Below are positions 1-8,116 of a stretch of DNA of 36,978 bases, piece after piece. Position numbers and translations under genes: made by a program. Numbering within the stretch: the stretch's first letter is position 1; every line of letters starts with the position of its first letter. A model generated the notes under the pieces. The model saw only the letters and a list, made by a program, of their open reading frames with translations. It ran no database searches and was not told where the DNA came from. Origin of the DNA: Spirochaetales bacterium (GTDB lineage Bacteria; Spirochaetota; Spirochaetia; DSM-2461); NCBI GenBank assembly GCA_022360655.1, contig JAKSCK010000049.1:1-36978 (forward strand). The letters run 5' to 3'.

Positions 1-897
1 AGTAATGTGGCCGTGGCCATGGCAACGGAGCGTCGGGACAAGAATGCCTTCTACAGTGATTTAAAAAACTTTGGCTTTGGAGTTCCTACAGGTATTCCAC
101 TGACTGGGGAATCCAATGGGATTCTTTATGCTCCATCTCGATGGTCACCACGAAGTAAACCCACCATAGCCATTGGGCAAGAAGTGGCTGTTTCCGCCCT
201 TCAGATGGCTTCAGCGGCAACCGTTTTGGCCAATGGAGGAATCCTACTCAAACCTCGAATTGTTTCTCAAGTCACGGCCCCAGATGGAAGTGTGATCATG
301 GATTATCCAAGAACACCCATTCGCGAGGTGATTTCTCCTAAAACAGCGCAAACCATGCTGGAAATGATGAAACAAACTGTTGATTCTCCTGTCGGAACGT
401 CAAAACTTGCCGCAGTACCGGGCCTTTCGATTTCTGCGAAATCTGGTACGGCTCAGATTGCAGACCCGGAAACAGGAGCCTACAGTGAGGATCGATTTCT
501 CAGCTCTGTGTTGGCTCTTTTCCCCACAGAGAATCCCAAGCTCATTGTGTATGTGGTCTTGGAAAATCCTCGGGGAAGCAGCATCTATGGGGCACGTACA
601 GCGGCTCCAGTAGTCCAGAAAATTGCCACAGCCTTAGCTCCACTCTATGGGATACCCATTGCTGGAAACAGTGTGATGAATCATTCTGGACAAGTTCGTG
701 TGGCTCCTCTGAAAAATGTGGAAATTGGTGATACTCTTCCCGACTTCTCGGGGTATTCGAAACGCCGCCTCCTCCCCTATCTTGAACGTGACGATATTAT
801 GTGGACGCTCTATGGTTCTGGTTGGGTTGTTTTTCAGGTTCCTCCTCCTGGAACTCCCATCCAAGAAGGAATGCCAGTATTTCTGGAGCTTCGATGA
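1..897 (+). CDS. ftsI: Division-type penicillin-binding protein (FtsI-like transpeptidase), 3' part only
   Basis: This is the C-terminal part of a class B PBP that cross-links septal peptidoglycan in the periplasm. The reading frame is open from base 1, so the gene begins outside the window. The first two codons read S-N, which fits the end of the catalytic SxN motif. The KTG box is KSGTAQ at 439-456. After the transpeptidase fold, which ends near 650, the last 65 or so residues look like one PASTA-type domain, as found in some division PBPs. The stop overlaps the start of the next gene (TGA at 895-897 against ATGATG at 894-899), so the two are probably co-transcribed and translationally coupled. 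The SxxK active site lies outside the window. The assignment to FtsI rather than another class B PBP rests on general resemblance and the PASTA-like tail. Confidence 0.85.
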   Translation, partial: SNVAVAMATERRDKNAFYSDLKNFGFGVPTGIPLTGESNGILYAPSRWSPRSKPTIAIGQEVAVSALQMASAATVLANGGILLKPRIVSQVTAPDGSVIMDYPRTPIREVISPKTAQTMLEMMKQTVDSPVGTSKLAAVPGLSISAKSGTAQIADPETGAYSEDRFLSSVLALFPTENPKLIVYVVLENPRGSSIYGARTAAPVVQKIATALAPLYGIPIAGNSVMNHSGQVRVAPLKNVEIGDTLPDFSGYSKRRLLPYLERDDIMWTLYGSGWVVFQVPPPGTPIQEGMPVFLELR

Positions 898-2606
898 TGT
901 CCGATTGGCAGGTCATCCAGGCTCGCAATGGCCTTCCCACCCTAACCATTCAGGGTAAAGCCATCCATTCACGATTTAATCCCCAACGAGAGGCTCAACG
1001 GACAGCTCAAACTGTTCCAGAAGGAACGGGAATCATTGTGCTCTCTGGTTTTGGTTTAGGTTATGTTGCTGAAGCCCTACGTCAACAACATCCTCACTAT
1101 CCATTGGTCATCGCAGAAGCTCACCCGGAACTACTAACCCTGGCCTCCAACCATCGAAATCTAAGTTCTCTACTCCAGGACCCTGGTATTACTTGGATAC
1201 TTGGTGGTGAGGCCAAAGCCGTGATGAATGCCTTGAATACTGGTCCAACAGGTTCTCCCATTCATCTCCTTTCCTGGCCTCCCTCTGTTCAAACGGCCCC
1301 TCAATGGTATTCTGAGATTCAATCCACAGTCGAACAAGCCATCACCCGACGAGCGGTCAATGCTCGAACCTTAGAGCGCTTTGGCCCCCTTTGGGTGCGC
1401 AATTTAGCCTTAAACACAACCATGCTTCCCCGGGCCCTCCCCCTTCTACCCGATCAAAATCTCATGGCCGGGATTCCGGCTTTGATACTGGCGGGAGGAC
1501 CAAGTTTAGAAGAAGCTCTTCCCCATCTACCAGAATTGGCTCAACGCCATCTCATCATCGCTGTGGATACGGCTGTTCGAGGGGCCCTTCGTGCAGGGGT
1601 TACCCCTGACATCATTGCATCGGTGGATCCGCAATACTGGAATTCGCGCCATTTAGACCACTGTGGAGAGTCCTGCCAAAAGTCCTTAATCCTTGCAGAA
1701 TCGGCCTCACATCCCCGTGTGTTCCATAGCCTTCCCGGACGTCCCTGGATTATGCGAGGAAGATTTCCCCTTGGAACACGTCTTGAAAACGTGGTGAAAC
1801 TCCAAGGAGAGTTGAAAGCTGGAGGATCTGTAGCCACAGCAGCCTGGGATATGGGTCGCCATTTGGGATGCAACTCCTTGGTGGCTGTTGGACTTGATCT
1901 GGCATTTCCAGGGTATAAGAGCCATTACAATGGGAGTTTGTCTCACCGTATGGCAATGCAGTCGTCTTCCCGCACCAATCCCGCGGAATTGGCCCATTAT
2001 CGTGCCCTTCATACGGCCTTTTCCTACTCCATGGCCTCTCAAGAGGGAGGAGAAGTTCTCACTGACCATCGAATGGATATTTATGCCACTTGGTTTGAGG
2101 AAAGTGCCACCAGCCTTCAAGATTTAACTCCTGCAACCCTAGGGGGGAAGGGGCGCCAAATTCAGGGGATGACGGTCATCTCCCTTGAAACGCTTCTATC
2201 CCGCCCCATCTGTCGCCCTGAGATTGAACGGAAACTGGAACAGGTTCGTGAACGCCCCATCCCCTCGGACCATCAAGAAGCAATTCAAGCGGAACTGCAT
2301 CGCCTGATCCTTGAACTCAAACAACTTCAAAGGAATGCCCATAAAGCCATAGGTTTTGTGAAAGAGGCGCAAGAAGCTCTGGACACTGGCTTGCCCCCAG
2401 AAAAACCTTTGGAGCAACTTTCAGAAATTGATGCCACCATTCTTCAAGGAGGTGCCCGGGATTTGGCTTCATTTCTCATTCAACCCATCATCCACGAGTT
2501 GGGAACTGGTGAAGGGAGAAATCCCCTGGAAGATTCAAAAAGGCTCTATCAGCACATTGCCCAATCCACCAGCTATCATGTGCAGAAGCTCTCCAGAGTT
2601 CTCTAA
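897..2606 (+). CDS. DUF115 / Maf-type (MptE-like) protein
   Basis: This protein of about 569 residues carries the DUF115 (MAF_flag10, 6-hydroxymethylpterin diphosphokinase MptE-like) core. Visible marks are ILAGGPSLEE, then IIAVDTAVRGAL, DIIASVDPQ and, further on, GGSVATAAW and LVAVGLDLAFPG. Relatives include the Maf proteins, which act in flagellin glycosylation in Campylobacter and Helicobacter, and the archaeal pterin kinase MptE. Which activity applies here cannot be told from sequence. The C-terminal 150 residues are charged and helical. The start is ATG at 897 (or 894); GGAG at 885-888 serves either. It overlaps the upstream PBP gene, so its expression is tied to a septum-building enzyme rather than to flagellar genes. 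No signal peptide is visible, so it is probably cytoplasmic. Confidence 0.8.
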   Translation: MSDWQVIQARNGLPTLTIQGKAIHSRFNPQREAQRTAQTVPEGTGIIVLSGFGLGYVAEALRQQHPHYPLVIAEAHPELLTLASNHRNLSSLLQDPGITWILGGEAKAVMNALNTGPTGSPIHLLSWPPSVQTAPQWYSEIQSTVEQAITRRAVNARTLERFGPLWVRNLALNTTMLPRALPLLPDQNLMAGIPALILAGGPSLEEALPHLPELAQRHLIIAVDTAVRGALRAGVTPDIIASVDPQYWNSRHLDHCGESCQKSLILAESASHPRVFHSLPGRPWIMRGRFPLGTRLENVVKLQGELKAGGSVATAAWDMGRHLGCNSLVAVGLDLAFPGYKSHYNGSLSHRMAMQSSSRTNPAELAHYRALHTAFSYSMASQEGGEVLTDHRMDIYATWFEESATSLQDLTPATLGGKGRQIQGMTVISLETLLSRPICRPEIERKLEQVRERPIPSDHQEAIQAELHRLILELKQLQRNAHKAIGFVKEAQEALDTGLPPEKPLEQLSEIDATILQGGARDLASFLIQPIIHELGTGEGRNPLEDSKRLYQHIAQSTSYHVQKLSRVL

Positions 2607-2727
2607 GTCTGATAACAAATCCAGAAAAGAGATTTCCCAAAGCCAAGAAAGTCTCCCACTACTCCTCATGCAAAAGAACACTGGAAAAGAGAACAGAAAG
2701 AATCTTTACCAAATGAGGCAAATTCCC

Positions 2728-2828
2728 TAAAGCCGGAAGTGAGGGCGTCGATAATGAGTGTGTAACGGCTTAGAGCCATCACGAGATCCGCGGGGCACCG
2801 ACGTCCAGACCCGCGGATCTTTTTTTTA
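2728..2828 (+). ncRNA. Candidate small RNA ending in a strong terminator
   Basis: A roughly 90-base G+C-rich block stands out from A-rich flanks and ends in an 11-bp hairpin plus T-run. It lies 120 bases past the DUF115 stop, farther than a simple operon terminator would need. It has internal short complementarity (for example GGCT/AGCC around 2767-2778). No clear promoter was found and it matches no RNA family I recognise, so it may equally be a 3' UTR. Confidence 0.3.
2784..2827 (+). terminator. Strong intrinsic terminator
   Basis: The arms AGATCCGCGGG (2784-2794) and CCCGCGGATCT (2810-2820) pair perfectly over 11 bp with a 15-base loop and are followed by an eight-T run ending at 2827. 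It stops plus-strand transcription from the PBP-DUF115 operon or from a small RNA in the gap. Confidence 0.85.
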
Positions 2829-2947
2829 TGCAGATGAACAGAAAAAACACTTCAAAAAATCGATTGGGAATAAGCGGAATATGAAGAATCTCGAAAGGGG
2901 CTCCAGAAAAACCAGAACAGCATCCTGGAGCGAGTTTTTAACCATGA

Positions 2948-2977
2948 GATTCTTTTCATCCCATGATGAAAAGAATC
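2948..2977 (-). terminator. 13-bp inverted repeat after trkH
   Basis: GATTCTTTTCATC (2948-2960) and GATGAAAAGAATC (2965-2977) pair perfectly around a four-base loop, 11 bases past the trkH stop. On the minus strand only a weak T-rich stretch follows, so it may be a terminator or an mRNA 3' stabilising hairpin. The stem is A+T-rich, unlike the other hairpins in this window. Confidence 0.5.
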
Positions 2978-2988
2978 CTATTCAACCA

Positions 2989-4446
2989 TTAGCGTCGTGA
3001 CCAAAATGCAGGGGTGAGCAGAATCAAAACTGTGTACACCTCAAGACGTCCTGCAAGCATGGCAAAACTCAGAACCCATTTCACAAAGGGATGGTAGAAC
3101 TGATAGTTCATGGCGGGTCCCACCAAACCAAAACCTGGGCCAATGTTCCCCACTGTCACCAATGCCGTGGTGAAGCCTGTGGTGAAATCTGTCCCAAAGG
3201 CACTCACAATCACTGTGACAATGACAAGACACAGGGCATAGAGCAATAAGAATCCGCTCACCGAGTAGAGATAGTCCTTTTTCACCGGCTCACCATTAAG
3301 ACGCACACGGAAGATTCCCCGGGGACGAGCCATGTATTTCATTTCATTGAGAGCCAATTTAAAGAGGGCCACAAGGCGAATCACCTTAGGACCTCCTCCG
3401 GTGGAGCCGGAGCAACCTCCCACCAACATGAGAAAGAAAAGGACCCCTTTCGCTGCCATTGGCCATAAATCAAAATCTGCCGTGGCATATCCAGTGGTGG
3501 TGATGATGGAAGCAACCTGAAAACCGGCATAACGCAGGGCTTCTGCAAATCCATCATACACCCGCAAAAGCACCACCGAGATGGCAAGGGTGCTGAGAAG
3601 GAAGATTCCAAGATAAGCTTTAAACTCTGTGTTCTTGATAATATCTTTCCAGTTCCCATTGAGAACCTTGTGATACAATCCAAAGTTCAATCCAGCCATC
3701 ACCATGAAAATGGTGATCACCCAATCAATGTAAGACGAATCATAGGCTCCTACACTGGCATTTCGAGGCGAGAAACCACCGGTTGCCAAGGTTCCAAAGG
3801 TATGGGTGAGAGCATCAAACAAATCCATACCACCAAACATCAGCAACACGGTTTCAACAACCGTCAGCCCAAGATAGATGAACCAAAGGATTTTTGCTGT
3901 TTGAGTGATTTTGGGAGCAATCTTATCCAGAGTGGGACCAGGAGATTCGGCCCGCACTAACTGCACTCCTCCCACTCCAAGAAAAGGAAGAACGGCAACG
4001 GTTAAGACAACAATGCCCATTCCCCCCAACCAATGGGTGAGAGAGCGCCAGAACAGCACCGCACGTGGTAAGGGTTCAATGGCCGTGAGAATGGAGGCTC
4101 CCGTGGTTGTGAAACCGCTCATGGTTTCAAAAAAGGCATCAGTATACGAAGGAATGGCTCCTGAGAGAACAAAGGGAAGAGCTCCAACAGCAGAGGCCAC
4201 AATCCAACTGGAGGTGACCAATAGAAAACCCTCACGAGTTCGCAGATGGTGGCCCCCCTGTTTTGATCGTGTGATGCGCCACACAAAAAAACAAAGAACC
4301 AGGGTGGCCACCATTGTTATGGCAAAGGCCTCAGTAGAAGCCACGTCCTTGTTCCAAAGGGCAATACCCAAAGGGGCCACCATGAATAGTGCAATGATGC
4401 CCAAGAGCAAGGACACCACATGAATAACTGGTGTGATGCGAATCAT
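2989..4446 (-). CDS. trkH: Trk-type potassium uptake channel subunit TrkH
   Basis: This 485-residue, highly hydrophobic protein is the membrane-spanning pore of the Trk potassium system. It shows the four pore-loop repeats of the family, each centred on a selectivity-filter glycine: SGFTTTGAS (about residue 112), GTLATGGFS, IITTTGYAT and TVGNIGPGFG near the C-terminus. The glycine-rich GGCSGSTGGG segment before the last repeat is also typical. Length matches TrkH. It starts at ATG 4446, which overlaps the TGA of trkA by four bases, so the pore and its regulatory subunit are translationally coupled. K+ (or Na+-coupled K+) uptake for osmotic and pH balance is the expected role. Confidence 0.95.
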   Translation of the reverse strand: MIRITPVIHVVSLLLGIIALFMVAPLGIALWNKDVASTEAFAITMVATLVLCFFVWRITRSKQGGHHLRTREGFLLVTSSWIVASAVGALPFVLSGAIPSYTDAFFETMSGFTTTGASILTAIEPLPRAVLFWRSLTHWLGGMGIVVLTVAVLPFLGVGGVQLVRAESPGPTLDKIAPKITQTAKILWFIYLGLTVVETVLLMFGGMDLFDALTHTFGTLATGGFSPRNASVGAYDSSYIDWVITIFMVMAGLNFGLYHKVLNGNWKDIIKNTEFKAYLGIFLLSTLAISVVLLRVYDGFAEALRYAGFQVASIITTTGYATADFDLWPMAAKGVLFFLMLVGGCSGSTGGGPKVIRLVALFKLALNEMKYMARPRGIFRVRLNGEPVKKDYLYSVSGFLLLYALCLVIVTVIVSAFGTDFTTGFTTALVTVGNIGPGFGLVGPAMNYQFYHPFVKWVLSFAMLAGRLEVYTVLILLTPAFWSRR

Positions 4447-5861
4447 GATCCAACTACCGATTCTTCAAGCTTTTTAACCGCTTCACGAGGGGTGATCATC
4501 ATCAACCGATCCCCTGCAGCAAAACTCAAATCGCCTCCAGGCAGAAGATGCTCATCACCACGATACACCATAAGCACCAAACAATCTTTGGGAAGTTTCC
4601 AATCCTTGAGAGCTTTACCTGTAAGTGGAGAGGAGGAATCCAGCGTGAAATCAATGATTTCAAAATCACTTCCCCCAATGGAATGAATGCTGCTGATATT
4701 TCCCTTACGAAGAATTCGAAGGATGCCATCTACCATGGTACTTGTGACACTCACGGTCACATCGACACCCATTTCCCGTGCCATGCCCACATAGGAGGCT
4801 TTGCGCACAAGGGCAATGGAGCGTTCCACGCCATGATTTTTAGCATGAATAGCACTCACCAGATTCAACTCTTGATTCCCTGTAGCACTCACAAGCAAAT
4901 CATAGCCTTCCAGTAGACCAGCTTCAGAGATTTCCTCATCAGAAATATCTGCATTGGTCACTAGAGCTGCGGGATAATCGGCAGCCAACTGGCGCCCAAC
5001 CTCATAATCTCGTTCAATGAAGTGAACACTGCGGCTTGAGGGACGTTTCCGAAGTCGCCCAATCAGCCGACTCCAAGCTCCCAATTCCGCATCGGAATCC
5101 CCTTCACCTTTACCCAGAAGATAGTCCGCAACATAACGCCCAATTCGGCCACCACCTGCAATGGCAATTCGTCGCAATTCCCGACGTCGAAGATTGGCTG
5201 CGTTAATGAGTGCTTCTGTGTCTTTTGGTTCGGCCACAACATAGAGCATATCTCCACTTCGAATGGGAGTTTCTCCGGTAGGAACCACAGAGACTCCATC
5301 ACGAATCAGAAGTGGTAAAAGAAAATCGGCCTTCACAAAGTTCCGAACATCCCGAACATTTCGTCCGGCAAGAGGACAGCCAGAATCCACCGTAATGGAT
5401 GTCATGGAAAGTCCGGAGTCTGTGAATGGGTTCACAGTTCCAACAGCGCCCCGTTCGAGGGAACGAATGACAGCTCGAGCCGCTTCAATCTCAGGATTAA
5501 TCACATGATCAATCCCATAAAGACGCTGTCGAACCATACGGCTGGTGGAATAATCCACATTTCGCACACGTGCAACGGTGACCGGTTCAGTGTATTCAGC
5601 TGCAACCAGACTGCACGCAATCATGTTGATTTCATCGGATTCGGTAACACTGATGAAATAATCCGCATTCTCAATCCCGGCTTTGCGGAGGAGGGGCACG
5701 CTGTTCCCCTCTCCAACAACCACCTGGCAGTCCAATCGGTCTGCGGCACGGCGAGCTGCCTCGGGATCTTTCTCGATTAATGTGACTTCTTTGCCTTCGC
5801 TGACAAGCTGGCGAGCTAATTGCCAGCCAACGCGTCCTGCACCTAGGATGATTACGTTCAT
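4443..5861 (-). CDS. trkA: Trk potassium uptake regulatory subunit TrkA (two RCK domains)
   Basis: This cytoplasmic protein gates TrkH by binding NAD(H) or nucleotides. It has 472 residues and consists of two tandem RCK units. The first opens with the Rossmann motif GAGRVG at residues 7-12, then a charged strand end (EKD) and a TrkA_C domain. The second begins with AGGGRIG near residue 235 and ends in another TrkA_C domain. I chose ATG at 5861. A GTG two codons... immediately before it, at 5864, is also possible, and a GAGG-type site lies upstream. It is the first gene of a two-gene operon with trkH. Confidence 0.93.
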   Translation of the reverse strand: MNVIILGAGRVGWQLARQLVSEGKEVTLIEKDPEAARRAADRLDCQVVVGEGNSVPLLRKAGIENADYFISVTESDEINMIACSLVAAEYTEPVTVARVRNVDYSTSRMVRQRLYGIDHVINPEIEAARAVIRSLERGAVGTVNPFTDSGLSMTSITVDSGCPLAGRNVRDVRNFVKADFLLPLLIRDGVSVVPTGETPIRSGDMLYVVAEPKDTEALINAANLRRRELRRIAIAGGGRIGRYVADYLLGKGEGDSDAELGAWSRLIGRLRKRPSSRSVHFIERDYEVGRQLAADYPAALVTNADISDEEISEAGLLEGYDLLVSATGNQELNLVSAIHAKNHGVERSIALVRKASYVGMAREMGVDVTVSVTSTMVDGILRILRKGNISSIHSIGGSDFEIIDFTLDSSSPLTGKALKDWKLPKDCLVLMVYRGDEHLLPGGDLSFAAGDRLMMITPREAVKKLEESVVGS

Positions 5862-6268
5862 CACCGGGAAGCCTACCTCGTTGACAACTGTGATGTCGAG
5901 TGATGGTTGAGAATTCTCGCATTTCCTTCCAGATTTCTTGATTTATTGTGCTAAGCGAACAACAAATCTGCTGGGGAATTGGCAGTACAAACAAAACATC
6001 ATTCTTTTCCCTCTATTGTATTTAAAAAAGCCCTCCAAAAAAATGACGATTTTTGCATCAAACTCGCCCAATATTCATAGGAACTTCATCATGTTATGAC
6101 ATTTTTAACAGATATTAACTCCTTCATCTTTCCGTAATTCCGAATCAATCCCAATAAATCAAAATGAACATATGTTTCTTTCGATATATTTCACTAGACA
6201 TATACACTGACCCTGCGGTATTGTTTACATGACTTATTTGATATTTTTTTATCTAAAGGGTTTCTTGA
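5862..6268. other. Divergent intergenic region of about 400 bp
   Basis: This A+T-rich region separates the trkA operon (minus) from the CoA-disulfide reductase gene (plus) and must hold both promoters. The 100 bases before 6269 are especially A+T-rich. TAGACA (6195-6200) with TATTGT about 18 bases on is one possible sigma-70 pair, but it is weak. AACATATGTT near 6167 is a short palindrome. No gene, terminator or riboswitch is recognised. Confidence 0.5.
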
Positions 6269-7966
6269 ATGGCACAAACAATAGTAATTATCGGTGGTGT
6301 GGCTGGTGGAGCCTCCACTGCTGCACGTCTTCGCCGTCTGAGCGAAGAAGATCAAATCATCGTTTTTGAACGCGGTCCCCATGTTTCTTTTTCCAACTGC
6401 TGTCTTCCTTACCATCTGAGTGGAACAGTTGAGAATTCCGATGACCTTGTTCTCATGTCCCCAGAAAAATTCAAAGCACAGTACAATCTTGATATGCGAA
6501 CCGGTCATGAAGTGGTTCGCATTGATGCAACCGCTCATACTGTGACCGTCCGCAAGGTGGAAACTGGCGAAACATTTGATCAGTCCTATGACAAACTGGT
6601 CCTTTCCCCTGGTGGTTCCCCAGTCATTCCTCCCATCCCTGGAATTGAAAATGCCCCCATTTTCACCATTCGCAATGTCCCCGATATTGTGAAACTTCAG
6701 AATGCCGCAAAGGGAGAACGTAAGCGAATTTCCGTTGTGGGTGGAGGTTTCATTGGCGTCGAGGCTGCAGAGAATCTCCGAGAAGCTGGTCATGAGGTGA
6801 CTCTGATTGAAGCCATGCCCCAGATCATGCGCATCTTTGATGAGGAAATGGTTCAAATTCTTCACAAAGAACTTCATGACCATGGTGTTCAACTCATCCT
6901 TAATGACAAAGTCACAGCCTTTGAGGGTGGAAACATTTCTCTTGCTTCTGGCAAGAATGTGGAATCCGATCTTGTGGTACTGGCCATTGGTGTGCGTCCT
7001 GAATCCAGCCTGGCCAAAGAGGCCGGTATGGACCTGGCTCCTAATGGTGCAATTAAAGTGGATCAAAACCATCGCACCAGTGCTCCTGATGTTTACGCTG
7101 TGGGAGATGCTGTTGAGGTGTACCATGCTGTTACCGGTGATTTCTGTACCCTCCCCCTTGCTGGCCCAGCTCAGAAACAGGCTCGTCAGGCCGCCGATGA
7201 TATTCACGGCCTCCCAGTGGATAACCGGGGTTACATCGGTTCTTCGTGCATCAAAGTCTTTGGCTTCCATGGCTCTGCCACAGGTGTCACCGCTGGCTTC
7301 CTCCGCGCATGCCATCCTGAGGTTCGTTTTGGCGAAGTGATGGTGATTCCAGGCGACAAAGTGGGTTTGATGCCTGGTTGTGAACCTCTTCACTTCAAAT
7401 TGGTGTATGAACTCCCCACTGGCCGCATCTTAGGTGCCCAGGCCATAGGGAAGGGAAATGCGGATAAACGCATTGATGTTGTTGCCACAGCCATGAAGTT
7501 TGGTGCCACCGTTGAAGATCTGAAGGATTTGGAACTTTGTTATGCTCCTCCCTTTGGAACCGCAAAAGATGTAGTGAACTTTGCTGGCTATGTGGCCACC
7601 AACCTTCGGAATGGAAGCTTCAAACAAATCACCGTGGATCAGATTCGTCCCTTGGTGGAGCAGGGAGCTCACATCATTGATGTCCGCGAAGAGGATGAAT
7701 ACGCCCTCTCCCACATCAAAGGTGCTGTGAATATTCCTTTGAGTCAGCTGAGAGACCGAATTTCTGAGATTCCTCAGGACAAAGATGTTTACCTGCACTG
7801 CCGCAGTGCACAGCGGAGTTACAACGCTGTTATGGCTCTTCAAAATCTTGGTTACACCAAGGTTTACAACGTTTCCGGTGGTTTCTTGGGGCTCTCCTAT
7901 TACGAGTACTTCCGTGATGTCACCGAAAACCGCGCCCCTGTGGTGACCAACTACAACTTTGATTAA
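6269..7966 (+). CDS. CoA-disulfide / persulfide reductase with C-terminal rhodanese domain
   Basis: This 565-residue FAD- and NAD(P)H-dependent enzyme belongs to the CoADR-Rhd family, which includes Bacillus anthracis CoADR-RHD and Shewanella Npsr and reduces CoA disulfide, CoA persulfide or polysulfide. Residues 1-450 form a pyridine nucleotide-disulfide oxidoreductase. FAD-binding GGVAGG is at 9-14, the redox cysteine is C44 in SNCCLPY, and a second Rossmann motif GGGFIG lies near residue 158. The C-terminal rhodanese domain carries C511 in HCRSAQRS, ready to hold a persulfide and pass it to the reductase site. The AAGGG site at 6256-6260 suits ATG 6269. The neighbouring YeeE/YedE transporter suggests uptake of a reduced sulfur compound followed by its reduction in the cytoplasm. 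The double cysteine at 44-45 is a small oddity. Confidence 0.92.
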   Translation: MAQTIVIIGGVAGGASTAARLRRLSEEDQIIVFERGPHVSFSNCCLPYHLSGTVENSDDLVLMSPEKFKAQYNLDMRTGHEVVRIDATAHTVTVRKVETGETFDQSYDKLVLSPGGSPVIPPIPGIENAPIFTIRNVPDIVKLQNAAKGERKRISVVGGGFIGVEAAENLREAGHEVTLIEAMPQIMRIFDEEMVQILHKELHDHGVQLILNDKVTAFEGGNISLASGKNVESDLVVLAIGVRPESSLAKEAGMDLAPNGAIKVDQNHRTSAPDVYAVGDAVEVYHAVTGDFCTLPLAGPAQKQARQAADDIHGLPVDNRGYIGSSCIKVFGFHGSATGVTAGFLRACHPEVRFGEVMVIPGDKVGLMPGCEPLHFKLVYELPTGRILGAQAIGKGNADKRIDVVATAMKFGATVEDLKDLELCYAPPFGTAKDVVNFAGYVATNLRNGSFKQITVDQIRPLVEQGAHIIDVREEDEYALSHIKGAVNIPLSQLRDRISEIPQDKDVYLHCRSAQRSYNAVMALQNLGYTKVYNVSGGFLGLSYYEYFRDVTENRAPVVTNYNFD

Positions 7967-7972
7967 AGAACA

Positions 7973-8003
7973 ACCATGATTTCTTCCATTGGAAGATCAT
8001 GGT
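7973..8003 (+). terminator. Hairpin just after the CoADR-rhodanese gene
   Basis: ACCATGAT (7973-7980) pairs with ATCATGGT (7996-8003), and inside it CTTCC pairs with GGAAG around ATT, with a two-base bulge. It starts seven bases past the stop codon. There is no T-run, so it may protect the upstream mRNA or attenuate rather than fully terminate. Confidence 0.45.
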
Positions 8004-8063
8004 CAAACTTTAGGGATATGAATTCTTTCGAAAGCAAAGATTCATCGTCATGAAAAACAAAAT

Positions 8064-8092
8064 GCCCCTTGAAATACCATAGCTCAAGGGGC
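8064..8092 (+). promoter_or_regulatory. Hairpin upstream of the YeeE/YedE gene
   Basis: GCCCCTTGA (8064-8072) and TCAAGGGGC (8084-8092) form a perfect 9-bp stem with an 11-base loop, ending 24 bases before the transporter start and 13 before its AAGGA site. A-rich sequence, not T-rich, follows on the plus strand. It could set the relative output of the two cistrons. On the minus strand a T-rich stretch follows, so it could also block antisense transcription. Confidence 0.5.
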
Positions 8093-8116
8093 TGAAAGAA
8101 AAAAAGGAACGATTCG

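Larger units (their letters stand above)
2607..2988. other. Intergenic region of about 380 bp between the DUF115 gene and trkH
   Basis: I see no convincing protein gene here. The first 120 bases are A-rich. A markedly G+C-rich block from about 2730 to 2820 ends in a strong terminator and may be a small RNA. Farther right, 2900-2931 holds a weak 7-bp stem (GCTCCAG/CTGGAGC) followed by GAGTTTTT. A 13-bp perfect inverted repeat lies next to the trkH stop. Confidence 0.6.

Noticed and set aside
2428..3000. Two short open frames in the gap after the DUF115 gene
   Set aside because: One overlaps the DUF115 gene and the other runs through the terminator hairpin. Neither has a ribosome site or domain.
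6194..7393. A 399-codon open frame on the minus strand
   Set aside because: It lies antisense to the CoADR-rhodanese gene, which has all expected motifs. The translated text is rich in His, Asn, Ser and Gly with no domain, typical of a shadow frame.
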